A stretch of DNA of 60,970 nucleotides from Virgibacillus chiguensis (GCF_900129865.1 NZ_FQXD01000005.1:223227-284196), one strand, 5' to 3'. Shown: positions 1 through 8,493, counted from the first letter of the stretch. Made by a program: numbers and translations. The notes: a model not told the origin generated them from the sequence alone.

Positions 1-80
1 GAAGAAAAGCGCTCGCTCGCGTCCGGTAATCGCTCATGAACGAAGAAAAGCGCTCACTCGCGTCCGAAAATCGCTAATCC
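1..80. repeat. Two-copy tandem repeat, 41-bp period
   Basis: Two near-identical units begin with GAAGAAAAGCGCTC at positions 1 and 42 and share CTCGCGTCCG and AATCGCT. The left end is cut by the window edge, so more units may exist. No gene is seen in the first 290 bases. Confidence 0.7.
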
Positions 81-291
81 CCGTACAGAAAGTCTCAACT
101 TCACAGGCTTAGTCTATACATGCTTACATCGTATTCTTGAAAAAGATTTGCAAAATGTTCGTCGAAAGCTTATTTATAACCCAATGTCTACTAGATGATT
201 AACCCTAATGTCCAATCACTCCGTATGTCCCGTTAATAGTATAATCTTGTAAAGAATAAAATATTTGCCTTAAGAAAGGAGGAAGGATGTA

Positions 292-1020
292 ATGTCCTCT
301 AAAAAACGTTTCGGTAGTGTTGTAATGACTGGTAACCAATGCAAAAAACAAAATCTTAATAAAAAGCATGATTGCTATAAAGATGATTTTAAACAGGATT
401 GTTGCAAACAAGCAAGTTGTAATTGTAATTTTAAAAAGCAAGAACTAAAAGCAACAAAGCTAGATAGCGATTGTTTTCTAGTCAATTCTTTGGTCGGTAC
501 GAAAACCGTTCAAAAGGTAGCGGAAACATCTCTACCACTCACCTTGTTTGAAGGAGTAAGTACGACAAATATTCTTTCTATAAATGTTGTACCTAATTTA
601 AATGCAATCACACAAAATGTTACAGTAATTAAAGATAAAGTCGTTAATATAGGCATAGTACCTGCAGATATTAGTATAACAACGACAGACGGGGATGTAG
701 TTGGTATTATTGGCGGCGTAGTAAACATTCCATTTCAAGCGCATACCGATTTTCCAGGCGCTTGTCCGGAAGATATGGTACAGGAAACGCCATTAGAAAT
801 TGAAGGAATTTTCATTCAAGAAGGTATATCATTGGTTGCTTCAACTGGTCAGACACTCGTTGCTGGCATTTTAGTGAAAATTATATTACGCACTACTATT
901 ACAGTTACCCGCCCAGTGATTAAGGATGCTAAAGGCAATTTTTGTGATCTAAATCCGGATCGTTGTAAAACAACAGGCACTCTACCATCATTTACTTTTC
1001 CGCCACCAGGTAATGGGTAA
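292..1020 (+). CDS. Cys-rich hypothetical protein, possible spore-surface (SPOCS-like) protein
   Basis: A 242-residue protein with a consensus ribosome binding site (AAAGGAGG) before the ATG. Residues 1-50 are basic and rich in Cys (CC and CNC motifs). The rest is a beta-rich, Ile/Val/Thr-rich segment with a PFQAHTDFPGACPED motif near residue 148 and a Val/Ile/Thr-rich stretch ending ITVTRPV. That pattern resembles the SPOCS/DUF3794 folds of spore-envelope proteins, followed by a Pro/Gly tail. There is no signal peptide or membrane segment, which would suit mother-cell synthesis. It is monocistronic with its own terminator. The spore role is inference from composition and motif style only; the reading frame itself is secure. 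Confidence 0.6.
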   Translation: MSSKKRFGSVVMTGNQCKKQNLNKKHDCYKDDFKQDCCKQASCNCNFKKQELKATKLDSDCFLVNSLVGTKTVQKVAETSLPLTLFEGVSTTNILSINVVPNLNAITQNVTVIKDKVVNIGIVPADISITTTDGDVVGIIGGVVNIPFQAHTDFPGACPEDMVQETPLEIEGIFIQEGISLVASTGQTLVAGILVKIILRTTITVTRPVIKDAKGNFCDLNPDRCKTTGTLPSFTFPPPGNG

Positions 1021-1053
1021 CTAAAGTAGGCGATAAAATAAATCTTACCGTTG

Positions 1054-1090
1054 AATCGGCACACTTCCTAAAAGTGTTGCCGATTTGTGT
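1054..1090 (+). terminator. Intrinsic terminator after the Cys-rich gene
   Basis: AATCGGC and ACACTT arms pair with AAGTGT and GCCGATT around a short loop, 34 bases after the stop codon. The trailing T-run is weak (TTTGTGTT). Confidence 0.6.
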
Positions 1091-1091
1091 T

Positions 1092-1157
1092 AAGACGTTA
1101 TTTAAAAGTGCATACTTAACCGACCACTGGAGCAAGAAAATCACCTATAACGTCTTT
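1092..1157. other. Ten-base inverted repeat in an otherwise empty intergenic stretch
   Basis: AAGACGTTAT and ATAACGTCTT face each other across 46 bases. No gene is seen between the preceding terminator and the T-box leader. The role of this structure is unknown. Confidence 0.4.
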
Positions 1158-1261
1158 TCAACTTATTATTTTTCGAGCCTTATTAATGTAATTTTCCAAC
1201 ATCGCCTATTGCATTATTTTACATTTTGGTGTAGCATTATTAAAAATTAACTGATCATAAA

Positions 1262-1503
1262 AGCAATGAAGAGGATACGCATTATTTTTACAGCTAGCAG
1301 AGAGGGAAGAGTAGGTGAGAGCTTCCTAGACATGGAAAATAGTGTACCACCTCATGAGCTGTGTTGGGGAAATACGAGTAACCAACGCCGTATTGCTACG
1401 TTACAGCAGATGGAGTCAAGCATTACCGGTCGATGCTTGGGAAATTAGGTGGAACCACGGATAACACATTCGTCCTTATGTAGAGGATGCGTGTGTTTTT
1501 TAT
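1262..1503 (+). promoter_or_regulatory. T-box leader controlling thrS (Thr-tRNA sensing)
   Basis: The diagnostic T-box AGGTGGAACCACGG is at 1447-1460, followed directly by a G·U-containing terminator hairpin (arms around ACACATTCGTCC and GGATGCGTGTGT, then a T6 run). Upstream is a stem I with an AGTA-type bulge and a plausible specifier triplet ACC (Thr) at 1346-1348, followed by A as usual. Uncharged tRNA-Thr should pair with the specifier and T-box and prevent termination. The specifier assignment is inference. The next gene is thrS, but a short-family repeat with its own terminator-like hairpin lies between. Confidence 0.9.
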
Positions 1504-1576
1504 TTGCGCTTTGTGGTTTACTGCACAAGAAATATTGCCATAACGGGGTGAAAAAAATAGAGTTAATCTTTGTCCC

Positions 1577-1649
1577 ACTATAGGAAAGTATAAAAGTCTT
1601 AAGGGTTATAGTATAAGGAAAAACTTGGCGACAAGCCAAGTTTTTCTAA
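1577..1649 (+). repeat. Short intergenic repeat (SIR) copy 1, between T-box terminator and thrS
   Basis: It begins ACTATAGGAAAGTATAAAAG and ends with the hairpin AACTTGGC-GACAA-GCCAAG-TTTTTCTAA. This copy lacks the middle hairpin found in full copies. The hairpin has T-rich flanks on both strands, so it could terminate in both directions. Confidence 0.75.
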
Positions 1650-1790
1650 AAGCAAGATAAATCTAATCACAATGCTAATCTTGAAGTTAATTAAGCTGGT
1701 ATATAAGTGAAAAGCACTTATATATCACTTATATAGATGCCCACATAAGGGTTTAATTTAAAAATGTTTATCCATTCAAGGAGGTTTATA

Positions 1791-3710
1791 ATGATGAAAT
1801 CCCCTATTCAAGTACAATTAAAAGATGGGAAAGTAAGAGCATGTACACAAGGTATTACTGTGAAGGAGGTTGCTACATCGATTGGTTCCAGTTTAGGTAA
1901 AAGGACAATTGGAGCTAAAGTAAATGGAATGATGGTAGATGTTAGCTATGAATTGATGAACGATGCTACCGTTGAATTTTATACGTTGGAAACAAAAGAG
2001 GGTGTTGAGGTATTACGACACACTACGGCACATGTGCTAGCACAAGCGGTGAAAAGATTGTATCCAAACGTAAAGCTCGGCATTGGACCGGTGGTTGAGC
2101 ACGGTTTTTATTATGATTTTAAGTTAGAAGAGACGTGGAACGAAAATGATTTACTACGAATTGAAGGGGAAATGCGTTCAATTATACATGAAAATTTACC
2201 AATAGAAAAAGAAAGAATAACTTATGAGGAGGCAGTGGTTCTATTTACAAAGCGAAATGAACCATTAAAGTTGGAGCTTTTAGAAGATATCCCTGAACAT
2301 GAAGCGCTCACCATTTACCGTCAGGGAGAGTTTGTTGATCTTTGCCGTGGTCCTCATCTGCCAAGTACAGGATATATAAAGGCATTTCAACTATCACATG
2401 TTTCTGGAGCATACTGGCGTGGCGATAATAATCAAAAGATGCTTCAGCGAATATATGGTTATGCATTTACGAAGCAAAGTCAATTAAAAGCACATCTTGC
2501 CTTTTTAGAGGAGGCTAGGAAACGGGATCATCGTAAATTAGGCAAACAATTACAGTTGTTTATGTTTTCCGATGAAGCGCCTGGAATGCCATTTTATTTA
2601 CCTAAGGGACAAATCATTCGCAATGAATTAGAAAATTTCTCTCGAGAGGTGCAGTCACAAGCGAATTATGATGAGGTACGGACACCATTAATGATGAACC
2701 AGCGTTTGTGGGAACAGTCTGGACACTGGGATCATTATCATGAAAATATGTATTTTACGGAAGTGGATAAGACGAAGTTTGCGATGAAGCCAATGAATTG
2801 TCCTGGCCATATGTTACTGTACAAGAATAATCTATATTCTTATCGAGACTTACCAATACGGATTTCCGAATTTGGTCAAGTACATCGTCATGAATACAGT
2901 GGAGCTTTAAATGGGATGCTTCGGGTTCGTACTTTCTGTCAAGATGATGCGCATATTTTTGTTAGAAAAGACCAAATAGAAGCGGAAATTGCGCAAGTGT
3001 TTCAGTTGATTGATCAGGTTTATCAAACATTTGGTTTCACATATGATGTCGAGCTTTCTACCCGTCCAGAAAAGTCAATGGGGGAGGATCATCTATGGCA
3101 GTCCTCTGAACAAGCATTGCAAAATGTATTACAAGAATTAGAGGCTCCTTATCAGTTAAATGAAGGAGATGGCGCATTTTACGGACCTAAAATTGATTTT
3201 CATATTAAAGATGCACTTGGTCGCAGTCACCAATGTGCGACAATCCAACTCGATTTTCAAATGCCAGAGAACTTTGATCTATCCTATATTGATGCACATA
3301 ATGAAAAAGTACGTCCTGTCGTGATTCATCGTGCTATTTATGGTTCCCTCGATCGCTTTTTTGGCATTTTAGTGGAACATTTTGCGGGAGCGTTTCCAGT
3401 CTGGTTAGCGCCAGTTCAAGTGCAAATTATTCCTGTTTCCAAAGTGCATGAAGCCTATTGCAAGTCCGTAGCCTTCAAATTGAAGCAACAGGGTATTAGA
3501 GTAGAGATAGATAATCGGGATGAAAAGTTAGGATATAAAATAAGAGAAGCGCAAATGCAAAAGGTGCCATATACGCTTGTGTTAGGCGATGATGAAGTAG
3601 AAAAAGGGAGTGTAAACGTTCGAAAGTATGGCAGTAAAGCTTCCGAAAGTGAACCGTTAGATAGCTTTTTAGCTCGGATCAAACAACAGGTAGAGAAGAG
3701 ATCGTTATAA
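1791..3710 (+). CDS. thrS: Threonine--tRNA ligase
   Basis: Charges tRNA-Thr in the cytoplasm. From the ATG at 1791 (AAGGAGG six bases upstream) the protein is 639 residues, the usual length; an in-frame ATG 27 bases upstream lacks a ribosome binding site. Domains in order are an N-terminal TGS domain (1-65), the editing domain with its HxxxH (77-81) and C185/H189, a class II catalytic core with zinc ligands C337 (MNCPGH), H388 (DDAHIF) and H513 (VIHRAIYGS), and a C-terminal anticodon-binding domain from about 540. The T-box leader upstream is the expected control. A second ATG immediately follows the first and could also serve. Confidence 0.98.
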   Translation: MMKSPIQVQLKDGKVRACTQGITVKEVATSIGSSLGKRTIGAKVNGMMVDVSYELMNDATVEFYTLETKEGVEVLRHTTAHVLAQAVKRLYPNVKLGIGPVVEHGFYYDFKLEETWNENDLLRIEGEMRSIIHENLPIEKERITYEEAVVLFTKRNEPLKLELLEDIPEHEALTIYRQGEFVDLCRGPHLPSTGYIKAFQLSHVSGAYWRGDNNQKMLQRIYGYAFTKQSQLKAHLAFLEEARKRDHRKLGKQLQLFMFSDEAPGMPFYLPKGQIIRNELENFSREVQSQANYDEVRTPLMMNQRLWEQSGHWDHYHENMYFTEVDKTKFAMKPMNCPGHMLLYKNNLYSYRDLPIRISEFGQVHRHEYSGALNGMLRVRTFCQDDAHIFVRKDQIEAEIAQVFQLIDQVYQTFGFTYDVELSTRPEKSMGEDHLWQSSEQALQNVLQELEAPYQLNEGDGAFYGPKIDFHIKDALGRSHQCATIQLDFQMPENFDLSYIDAHNEKVRPVVIHRAIYGSLDRFFGILVEHFAGAFPVWLAPVQVQIIPVSKVHEAYCKSVAFKLKQQGIRVEIDNRDEKLGYKIREAQMQKVPYTLVLGDDEVEKGSVNVRKYGSKASESEPLDSFLARIKQQVEKRSL

Positions 3711-3742
3711 TGAAGTATACTGCTGAAAGGCTACGCTGTTTG

Positions 3743-3784
3743 CACTATAGGAAAGATAAAAGTTTAAAGGTTTATAGTATAAGA
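3743..3784 (+). repeat. SIR copy 2, 5' half only, fused to a long repeat
   Basis: GCACTATAGGAAAGATAAAA and a TTTATAGTATAAGAAAG segment match the 5' half of the short family. The hairpin half is missing, and the sequence runs straight into the long repeat that follows. Confidence 0.65.
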
Positions 3785-3907
3785 AAGCATAAAATTTGAT
3801 GCTATGACGTAACCAAACAACCGAATGGGCCGCGCCCGGCTCCAGCGCTCAGCAACTAGGCGACTTCACTCCATTGCTAACCGGGCGCCCCGAGCCTTTG
3901 TTCTTTT
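3783..3907 (+). repeat. Long intergenic repeat (LIR) copy A, internally deleted
   Basis: It starts AGAAAGCATAAAATTTG, contains CAGCAACTAGGCGACTTCAC, then jumps to the family's 3' end CTAACCGGGCGCCCCGAGCC followed by TTTGTTC. About 130 bases of the consensus middle are missing. Confidence 0.75.
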
Positions 3908-4020
3908 TGAATCCATGATTCCGCATGTTCCCAGCATACGTTGGCCTAGAGTGCAAAAAAGAAAAACGAGCAACGGTCTATAAGTAGAAAAAACCGTAAC
4001 TGTAACCGAAAAAATCACAA

Positions 4021-4059
4021 AACAAACGAGCAGTTTTTACAAAGAACTGCTCGTTTGTT
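4021..4059 (-). terminator. Terminator of the aminopropyltransferase operon
   Basis: A perfect 15-bp stem (AACAAACGAGCAGTT with AACTGCTCGTTTGTT) with a 9-base loop overlaps the minus-strand stop codon. It is followed on that strand by T-rich sequence. Confidence 0.85.
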
Positions 4060-5608
4060 AATAATTTTGCCATGCTTTTTCATATTTTTCGATGAGGGTA
4101 GGGCGGATTAATGTATTAACGTCTAACGAAATGTTATTTCCTTTTTCATCAACGATCTGTGCATCAATATCCTTCCCAAATGTAGTTAAACCAGCGAGAA
4201 CATCAGGAGTTAGAAAATTCGTATCAACAGGAATTTCTACTTCATCAATTGTGAATTTTTCTCTTTTTGCTAGGACAAACCCCCAATCACCGAAGCTAGG
4301 AACGTCGACATGGAGATTGTCTGTGTACAGATCAGCTGCTTGGATCGTTTTGTCAATCGACCAATACACTTCCGTTGCAAAGGTTGGGCTAGTAGCTTGC
4401 ACCATGATCGCTCCACCTGGCCGTAAATGATTGCGAAGCAGCTGATAAAATTCAAGGGTGTACAACTTATTGAGCGATTCATTGTTTGGATCAGGCATAT
4501 CGACAAGAATGACATCGTACAAATCCTTATGCTCTTGCAAGTATCTAAAAGCATCAGCGTTAACGGTTTGCACACGATCGTCGGCAAACGCGTTATCGTT
4601 CAGTTCGGTTATTTCATGGTTCTCTTTGCCAAGCTTTGTTACACTAGGATCGAGGTCGACAAGTGTCATCGATTTGACAGCGTCGTATTTTTGAATTTCG
4701 CGCAAAGCGAGTCCATCCCCTCCGCCTAAAACGAGGACATTGTCAATCGATGAAGCTGCTGCCATTGTTGGGTGCACAAGTACTTCATGGTAACGATATT
4801 CGTCTTCTGAGCTGAATTGCAATTGTCCATCAAGAAATAATCGTAAATCGCCTTGTTCTTTCGTTAAAATAACTTGCTGGTAGCTACTTTGCTCGTTATA
4901 TATAATAGGATCATTGTATAGCTTTTGTTCAAATAAGAAAGCTGTTTTTTCGCCAAATAATACGCCCATAACTAAAACGAGGAAAATGCATATTCCCGCA
5001 ATAAAATGACGCTTAAATGTTTTTATTTCTGCTTTAAAATAGACTAAAATCCATAAAGCAACGATGACATTAATGAGCGCTACAATAAAGGCTGTTTTCA
5101 CAAGTCCAAATTGTGGTCTAAATAAGTAGACAAACAATAAGCCTCCGATTAAACCACCAGCATAGTCAGAGAAAAGGACACGTGCCGTACTCTTTTGTAG
5201 TGTAACGCCAATGTCGTTTGCTTTGCGAATTAAAATAGGAAGTTCGACTCCCGTTAATGCACCAACGACTAATGTTATAAAGTAGAGAAAGAAAGCGTCC
5301 ATTCCTGAGCTTAAGAATGCAGTAACGCCAAATAAGATAAAAGTGGAGAACCCACCGATAATGCCAATGGTATATTCAATCCATACAAACGAGAGGACTA
5401 AGTTTTTGGTGACACGTTCACTAAGGGAGGCACCAATACCCATTCCAGTTAAGAACAAGGAAATGGTTAGCGTATATTGTTTTACGCCATCACCTAAAAG
5501 ATAGGAACCTGCCGCCCCGAATAAAACTTCAAAAATAATGCCGCATATGGATACGATACCAGATGCCCAATAGATTGCTTTGCTTTGTTTTATGCTTAAC
5601 TGATTCAC
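4058..5608 (-). CDS. Membrane-bound spermidine synthase-like aminopropyltransferase
   Basis: A 516-residue protein: about seven membrane segments (residues 10-215), then a Rossmann methyltransferase/spermidine-synthase fold with the YHE motif near 273, GGGDG at 295-299, VDLDP near 318 and DMPDP near 371. Family knowledge suggests transfer of an aminopropyl group from decarboxylated SAM, but membrane-fused members have no firmly known acceptor. I place the start at GTG 5608 because AGGAG sits seven bases upstream of it; the ATG 15 bases further upstream lies ahead of that site. It is last in a minus-strand cluster with DUF350, DUF4247, PspA and DUF4178 genes, a recurring neighbourhood that points to envelope maintenance rather than bulk polyamine synthesis. 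Confidence 0.85.
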   Translation of the reverse strand: MNQLSIKQSKAIYWASGIVSICGIIFEVLFGAAGSYLLGDGVKQYTLTISLFLTGMGIGASLSERVTKNLVLSFVWIEYTIGIIGGFSTFILFGVTAFLSSGMDAFFLYFITLVVGALTGVELPILIRKANDIGVTLQKSTARVLFSDYAGGLIGGLLFVYLFRPQFGLVKTAFIVALINVIVALWILVYFKAEIKTFKRHFIAGICIFLVLVMGVLFGEKTAFLFEQKLYNDPIIYNEQSSYQQVILTKEQGDLRLFLDGQLQFSSEDEYRYHEVLVHPTMAAASSIDNVLVLGGGDGLALREIQKYDAVKSMTLVDLDPSVTKLGKENHEITELNDNAFADDRVQTVNADAFRYLQEHKDLYDVILVDMPDPNNESLNKLYTLEFYQLLRNHLRPGGAIMVQATSPTFATEVYWSIDKTIQAADLYTDNLHVDVPSFGDWGFVLAKREKFTIDEVEIPVDTNFLTPDVLAGLTTFGKDIDAQIVDEKGNNISLDVNTLIRPTLIEKYEKAWQNY

Positions 5609-5777
5609 GGTAAGTCTCCTCATAATAACAACTTTTTACTCATATCAAATGAAATCGTCTTTTCTTAGTTTAAAAGAAAAGGCAATCGACTACAATAAGT
5701 CGATTGCAATGAAAAAACGCAACTTGATATTAAAAAATCAATAGCAAGTCAGCCTTCTATAAAGCGGGCTACATATC

Positions 5778-6173
5778 TTATGTAATCGATGCGCCAATTA
5801 CAAATCCAAGACCGATGGAAACAGACATGCTAATAATTCCTACCGCAATATTTCCCTTTTGTAGCTGTTCTTCCACAGAGAATGTACGTGTAAATAACTG
5901 AAATAATAAGTACGCAATCATTTGTAGAACGATCCCAACGCCGCCCCAAATCAATGTTTCAACAATATCGGCGCTGTTATAAATGGAGAATGCTAGCACA
6001 ATACAAATCCCGACAATCTTACCACCGATGGATAATGCAACGGCATGATTTCCTTTTAGAACCTCATCCCAGTCTTTATATTTTTGTGTAAGTAATTCAA
6101 AAATAACTAAGCCAACAAGAACAATGGCAATGGAAACGAAAAAGTATATTAACGTAGATACAAATGGCTCCAT
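5778..6173 (-). CDS. DUF350 (YjfL-type) membrane protein
   Basis: A 131-residue integral membrane protein with four hydrophobic helices, matching the DUF350/YjfL family in size and layout (paired repeats with LVGLVIFELLTQKYKDWDEV and KGNHAVALSIGGKIVGICIV, then a second KGNIAVGIISMSVSIGLG half). The two similar halves suggest an internal duplication. The ATG at 6173 has AAAGG nine bases upstream; an earlier in-frame ATG at 6182 touches that site. No biochemical function is established for the family. It sits between the DUF4247 lipoprotein and the aminopropyltransferase-like gene, separated from the former by a repeat and a palindromic promoter region. Confidence 0.85.
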   Translation of the reverse strand: MEPFVSTLIYFFVSIAIVLVGLVIFELLTQKYKDWDEVLKGNHAVALSIGGKIVGICIVLAFSIYNSADIVETLIWGGVGIVLQMIAYLLFQLFTRTFSVEEQLQKGNIAVGIISMSVSIGLGFVIGASIT

Positions 6174-6194
6174 GATGTTCATCCTTTCTTTACT

Positions 6195-6214
6195 TATACT
6201 CTCCTGAGAGTATA
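6195..6214. promoter_or_regulatory. Palindromic operator-like site before the DUF350 gene
   Basis: Nine-base arms TATACTCTC and GAGAGTATA flank a 2-base centre, about 22 bases upstream of the chosen DUF350 start. AT-rich promoter-like sequence (TATAAAACTATAAAAC on the minus strand) lies just upstream. It could be an operator or an mRNA hairpin covering the start region. Confidence 0.5.
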
Positions 6215-6354
6215 AAGTTTTATAGTTTTATAAGAAAACGTGTTTCTTTCTAGGCTTTATTCTAATGGTAGTAAAGTGGAAAGTAATAGAGCGTTAAAAT
6301 GAATAGTGTTTAACACATGAGTGGCTTTAAAAAGCCGTCATCGTACTTTCATTG

Positions 6355-6438
6355 TACTATAGGAAAGTTTAAGGGTTATAGTATAAGAAAAACGATGCCA
6401 TTCGCCATAAGACTTGGCGACAAGCCAAGCTTTTCTAA
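6355..6438 (+). repeat. SIR copy 3, inside the minus-strand PspA cluster
   Basis: A full-length copy: ACTATAGGAAAGTTTAAGGG, GTATAAGAAAAACGATGCC, a first small stem, then GACTTGGCGACAAGCCAAGC with TTTTCTAAT. It is oriented opposite to the surrounding genes and may divide the cluster into two transcription units. Confidence 0.8.
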
Positions 6439-6475
6439 TGTGCGATAGGCTAGATGCTGTTATATAGCGCATTGT

Positions 6476-7075
6476 TTACTTACCAGCCCCTGGACCTCCG
6501 CCGCGAACAGATGAAGAGCGGATGGATTTAGAATCACTTGATTTCTTGTAGGTGCCGCCAGAGGAATGGTAGCCTCCATAACAGTCTCCAGAATTTTTAC
6601 ATTTGCTTTGGCGTTTCTTTCCCCAATCATCAACGTCTAAAACTTCATCTAATAACCAAAGGGCAAAAAGTCCATTAAAAAAGCTAGGGTTGTAATTATC
6701 TCGTACAAATTGTTGTTCTGCAATTTCAACAGTAGAATTATCTGGGTCTTCTTCGTCTTCTGTGACGATGACAAACAAGTTATCGTATATAAGTGCTTGT
6801 TTGTTATCGCTTCTTTCACTTACCTTTTCAGGTTCTTCATGCTCCCGTAGTTCGTCAACGACACTATCAATGTCTTTGTTTTCAGCTATGTATATTTCCG
6901 AAATGTCAGAGGAGTCCTCCTGGCTTGCTATGACATCTTGAAAGGTATAATTTTCATCAATAAATGCTGCAATATCATGCTCAAATAACGTTCCCTCGGA
7001 AGTACTAGCTTGGCTGCCACATGCAGCTAAGAAGAGCAGTGAAGATAGCAAGATAAAGAAAAGTGATCGTTTCAT
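6476..7075 (-). CDS. DUF4247 lipoprotein
   Basis: A 199-residue secreted lipoprotein. The signal peptide MKRSLFFILLSSLLFLAAC ends in a lipobox (LAAC, Cys19). An acidic, loosely structured domain follows, and a Ser/Gly/Arg-rich tail ends RGGGPGAGK, typical of DUF4247. The ATG at 7075 is preceded by AAGGTGAG and opens exactly at the signal peptide; the longer reading frame adds 18 residues that would spoil it. The function of the family is unknown. Its place between pspA and the DUF350 gene, behind the same promoter, suggests an extracytoplasmic component of the PspA-linked response. Confidence 0.85.
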   Translation of the reverse strand: MKRSLFFILLSSLLFLAACGSQASTSEGTLFEHDIAAFIDENYTFQDVIASQEDSSDISEIYIAENKDIDSVVDELREHEEPEKVSERSDNKQALIYDNLFVIVTEDEEDPDNSTVEIAEQQFVRDNYNPSFFNGLFALWLLDEVLDVDDWGKKRQSKCKNSGDCYGGYHSSGGTYKKSSDSKSIRSSSVRGGGPGAGK

Positions 7076-7214
7076 ATTCTCACCTTCTTCTTTTGAGAAT
7101 CTAAGTAAGGAATGGCGCTCAAGAAGCACTGTCCCTGAGCGCCTATCTTATCTTATTCGTTCCTGTTATATAGAATGTGTGTGAATGTAAATGTTACCTT
7201 ATTTCTTTCACCAA

Positions 7215-7883
7215 TTATTCTTTGTTAAGCTTTTTCTTAAGGGCAGCTAGTTCATCATCAACGTCGCTTTTCTCTAACTCTTCAAACTCGTCGTCAAGGC
7301 TACGACTGGAGCTTTGCATATCTTCGCTTGTTTCTGCTTCCGCTTCGAATTTTAGAACTTTCTCTTCCATACGCTCAAAGCCTTGTTTGGATTCGTCACT
7401 ACCAATACCTGATAACGTACGATTCATTTTTGTTCTTGTTTTTGCCGATTCAGCACGAGCTTTCAAGGAATCTTTTTTCAATTTCATTTCTTGATATTCG
7501 GCTTTCATTTCATCTAGCTTCTGGCGTAATGTAGTAGAATCTTGTTTCGCACGTTCGTATGATTCTTTTAAGGAATCAGCTGTTTGTTGATGCAGTTTTT
7601 TATCTTCTAGCGCGCGTTTAGCAAGGTCGTCATTTCCTGCTTCAACAGCTTTCATCGCTTGGTCTTCACGTTTTTCTACCATTTTCTTCGCATCTTCATA
7701 TTTTCGCTGCATCATTTTTTCATTCGCAATTTGTTTCGCAACGGCTGATTCAGCCTCGCGAATGTCTTCTTCCATATCGCGCATAAATTGATCTAGCATC
7801 TTAACAGGATCTTCGGCTTTATCCAAAGCTGCATTCAATTCAGATTCTACAACAGTTTTCATACGTTTAAAAAATTTAAACAT
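7215..7883 (-). CDS. pspA: PspA/IM30 family membrane-stress protein
   Basis: A 222-residue, almost entirely alpha-helical protein beginning with MFKFFKRMKTVVESELNAAL, an amphipathic helix and helix-1 signature of PspA/Vipp1. Long charged coiled coils run from about 25 to 185, with an acidic tail. Family members form ESCRT-III-like polymers on the inner membrane face and repair or protect damaged membrane. GGAGG lies eight bases before the ATG. It is second in a minus-strand operon after a DUF4178 gene and behind a sigma-W-type promoter; B. subtilis pspA is likewise under sigma-W. LiaH is the alternative paralogue name, but the partner genes here differ from liaIHGFSR. Confidence 0.93.
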   Translation of the reverse strand: MFKFFKRMKTVVESELNAALDKAEDPVKMLDQFMRDMEEDIREAESAVAKQIANEKMMQRKYEDAKKMVEKREDQAMKAVEAGNDDLAKRALEDKKLHQQTADSLKESYERAKQDSTTLRQKLDEMKAEYQEMKLKKDSLKARAESAKTRTKMNRTLSGIGSDESKQGFERMEEKVLKFEAEAETSEDMQSSSRSLDDEFEELEKSDVDDELAALKKKLNKE

Positions 7884-7915
7884 ACTTCATTCCTCCATTT
7901 ATTTAATAATATTTT

Positions 7916-8425
7916 TTAACTACTAGCAATAATTTTTAACTCATACTCTTCAATTTCATACCCAATGCTCGCCTCAATTTCATTGCCCCATTTTTCTAAA
8001 GAAAGTGACTTTTCGTCGGAGTCATCATAGAAATCGTAATATTCACAAGTTAATCCAGTTAAGTTCTCACTACGACCAGTTCCTACTACGCGAGCTTTTC
8101 CTGATTCATCCAAGTAAAACGTAGTCCCTTCGTAGGATATTTCTTTAGGGATTGGTTCTTGAACGGGGAGTTTAATTTTTTCGTATATACCAAGATTCAA
8201 TTCGTCATCCATTTCTACACTTAACCACAATGTTTTATCCGTACCTTGTAATTGATAGGCATACCACTTGAAACCATGGTCGTCGTAGCTGATTTTTCCT
8301 ACAACTGTATAGTCTTCCAGATCAAATGTAACAATATCATTTATTTGCAAATTAAACATTGTTCTTTGCTCAACAGGTTTATCTGTTTCTTTTTTATTGC
8401 CGAATAAACGCCCAAATATACTCAT
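7916..8425 (-). CDS. DUF4178 protein
   Basis: A 169-residue soluble protein, first gene of the PspA operon, with GAGGTGAG upstream of the ATG. It shows the small beta-rich DUF4178 pattern: an aromatic- and Asp-rich module (ITFDLEDYTVVGKISYDDHGFKW split as DYTVVGKISYDDHGFKW, then WLSVEMDDELNLGIYEK) and a second Glu/Tyr-rich half ending in EIEEYELKIIASS. Its function is not known. Co-occurrence with PspA, DUF4247, DUF350 and a SpeE-like enzyme is recurrent in Gram-positive bacteria and argues for a role in a PspA-linked envelope system. Thirty-two bases separate it from pspA. Confidence 0.8.
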   Translation of the reverse strand: MSIFGRLFGNKKETDKPVEQRTMFNLQINDIVTFDLEDYTVVGKISYDDHGFKWYAYQLQGTDKTLWLSVEMDDELNLGIYEKIKLPVQEPIPKEISYEGTTFYLDESGKARVVGTGRSENLTGLTCEYYDFYDDSDEKSLSLEKWGNEIEASIGYEIEEYELKIIASS

Positions 8426-8467
8426 GTGCTCACCTCAACTTTTCTTAGCGTATCTTCATTATACTAG

Positions 8468-8493
8468 TACGAATAAAAAATGTATAAGTTTCA
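8468..8493 (-). promoter_or_regulatory. Sigma-W-type (ECF) promoter of the PspA operon
   Basis: Read on the minus strand: TGAAAC, exactly 16 bases, CGTA, about 43 bases before the DUF4178 ATG. This matches the B. subtilis sigma-W consensus at every conserved base. It predicts induction by cell-envelope stress. Confidence 0.88.

Noticed and set aside
1266-1448. Open frame of 60 codons in the T-box leader
   Set aside because: It lies wholly inside the T-box stem structures and has no ribosome binding site.
3840-3900. GC-rich palindromic stretches suggesting an origin or attachment site
   Set aside because: They belong to the long repeat family and recur at about ten other places.
4092-4729. 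Plus-strand frames within the aminopropyltransferase gene
   Set aside because: Shadows of the minus-strand gene, without ribosome binding sites or recognisable products.
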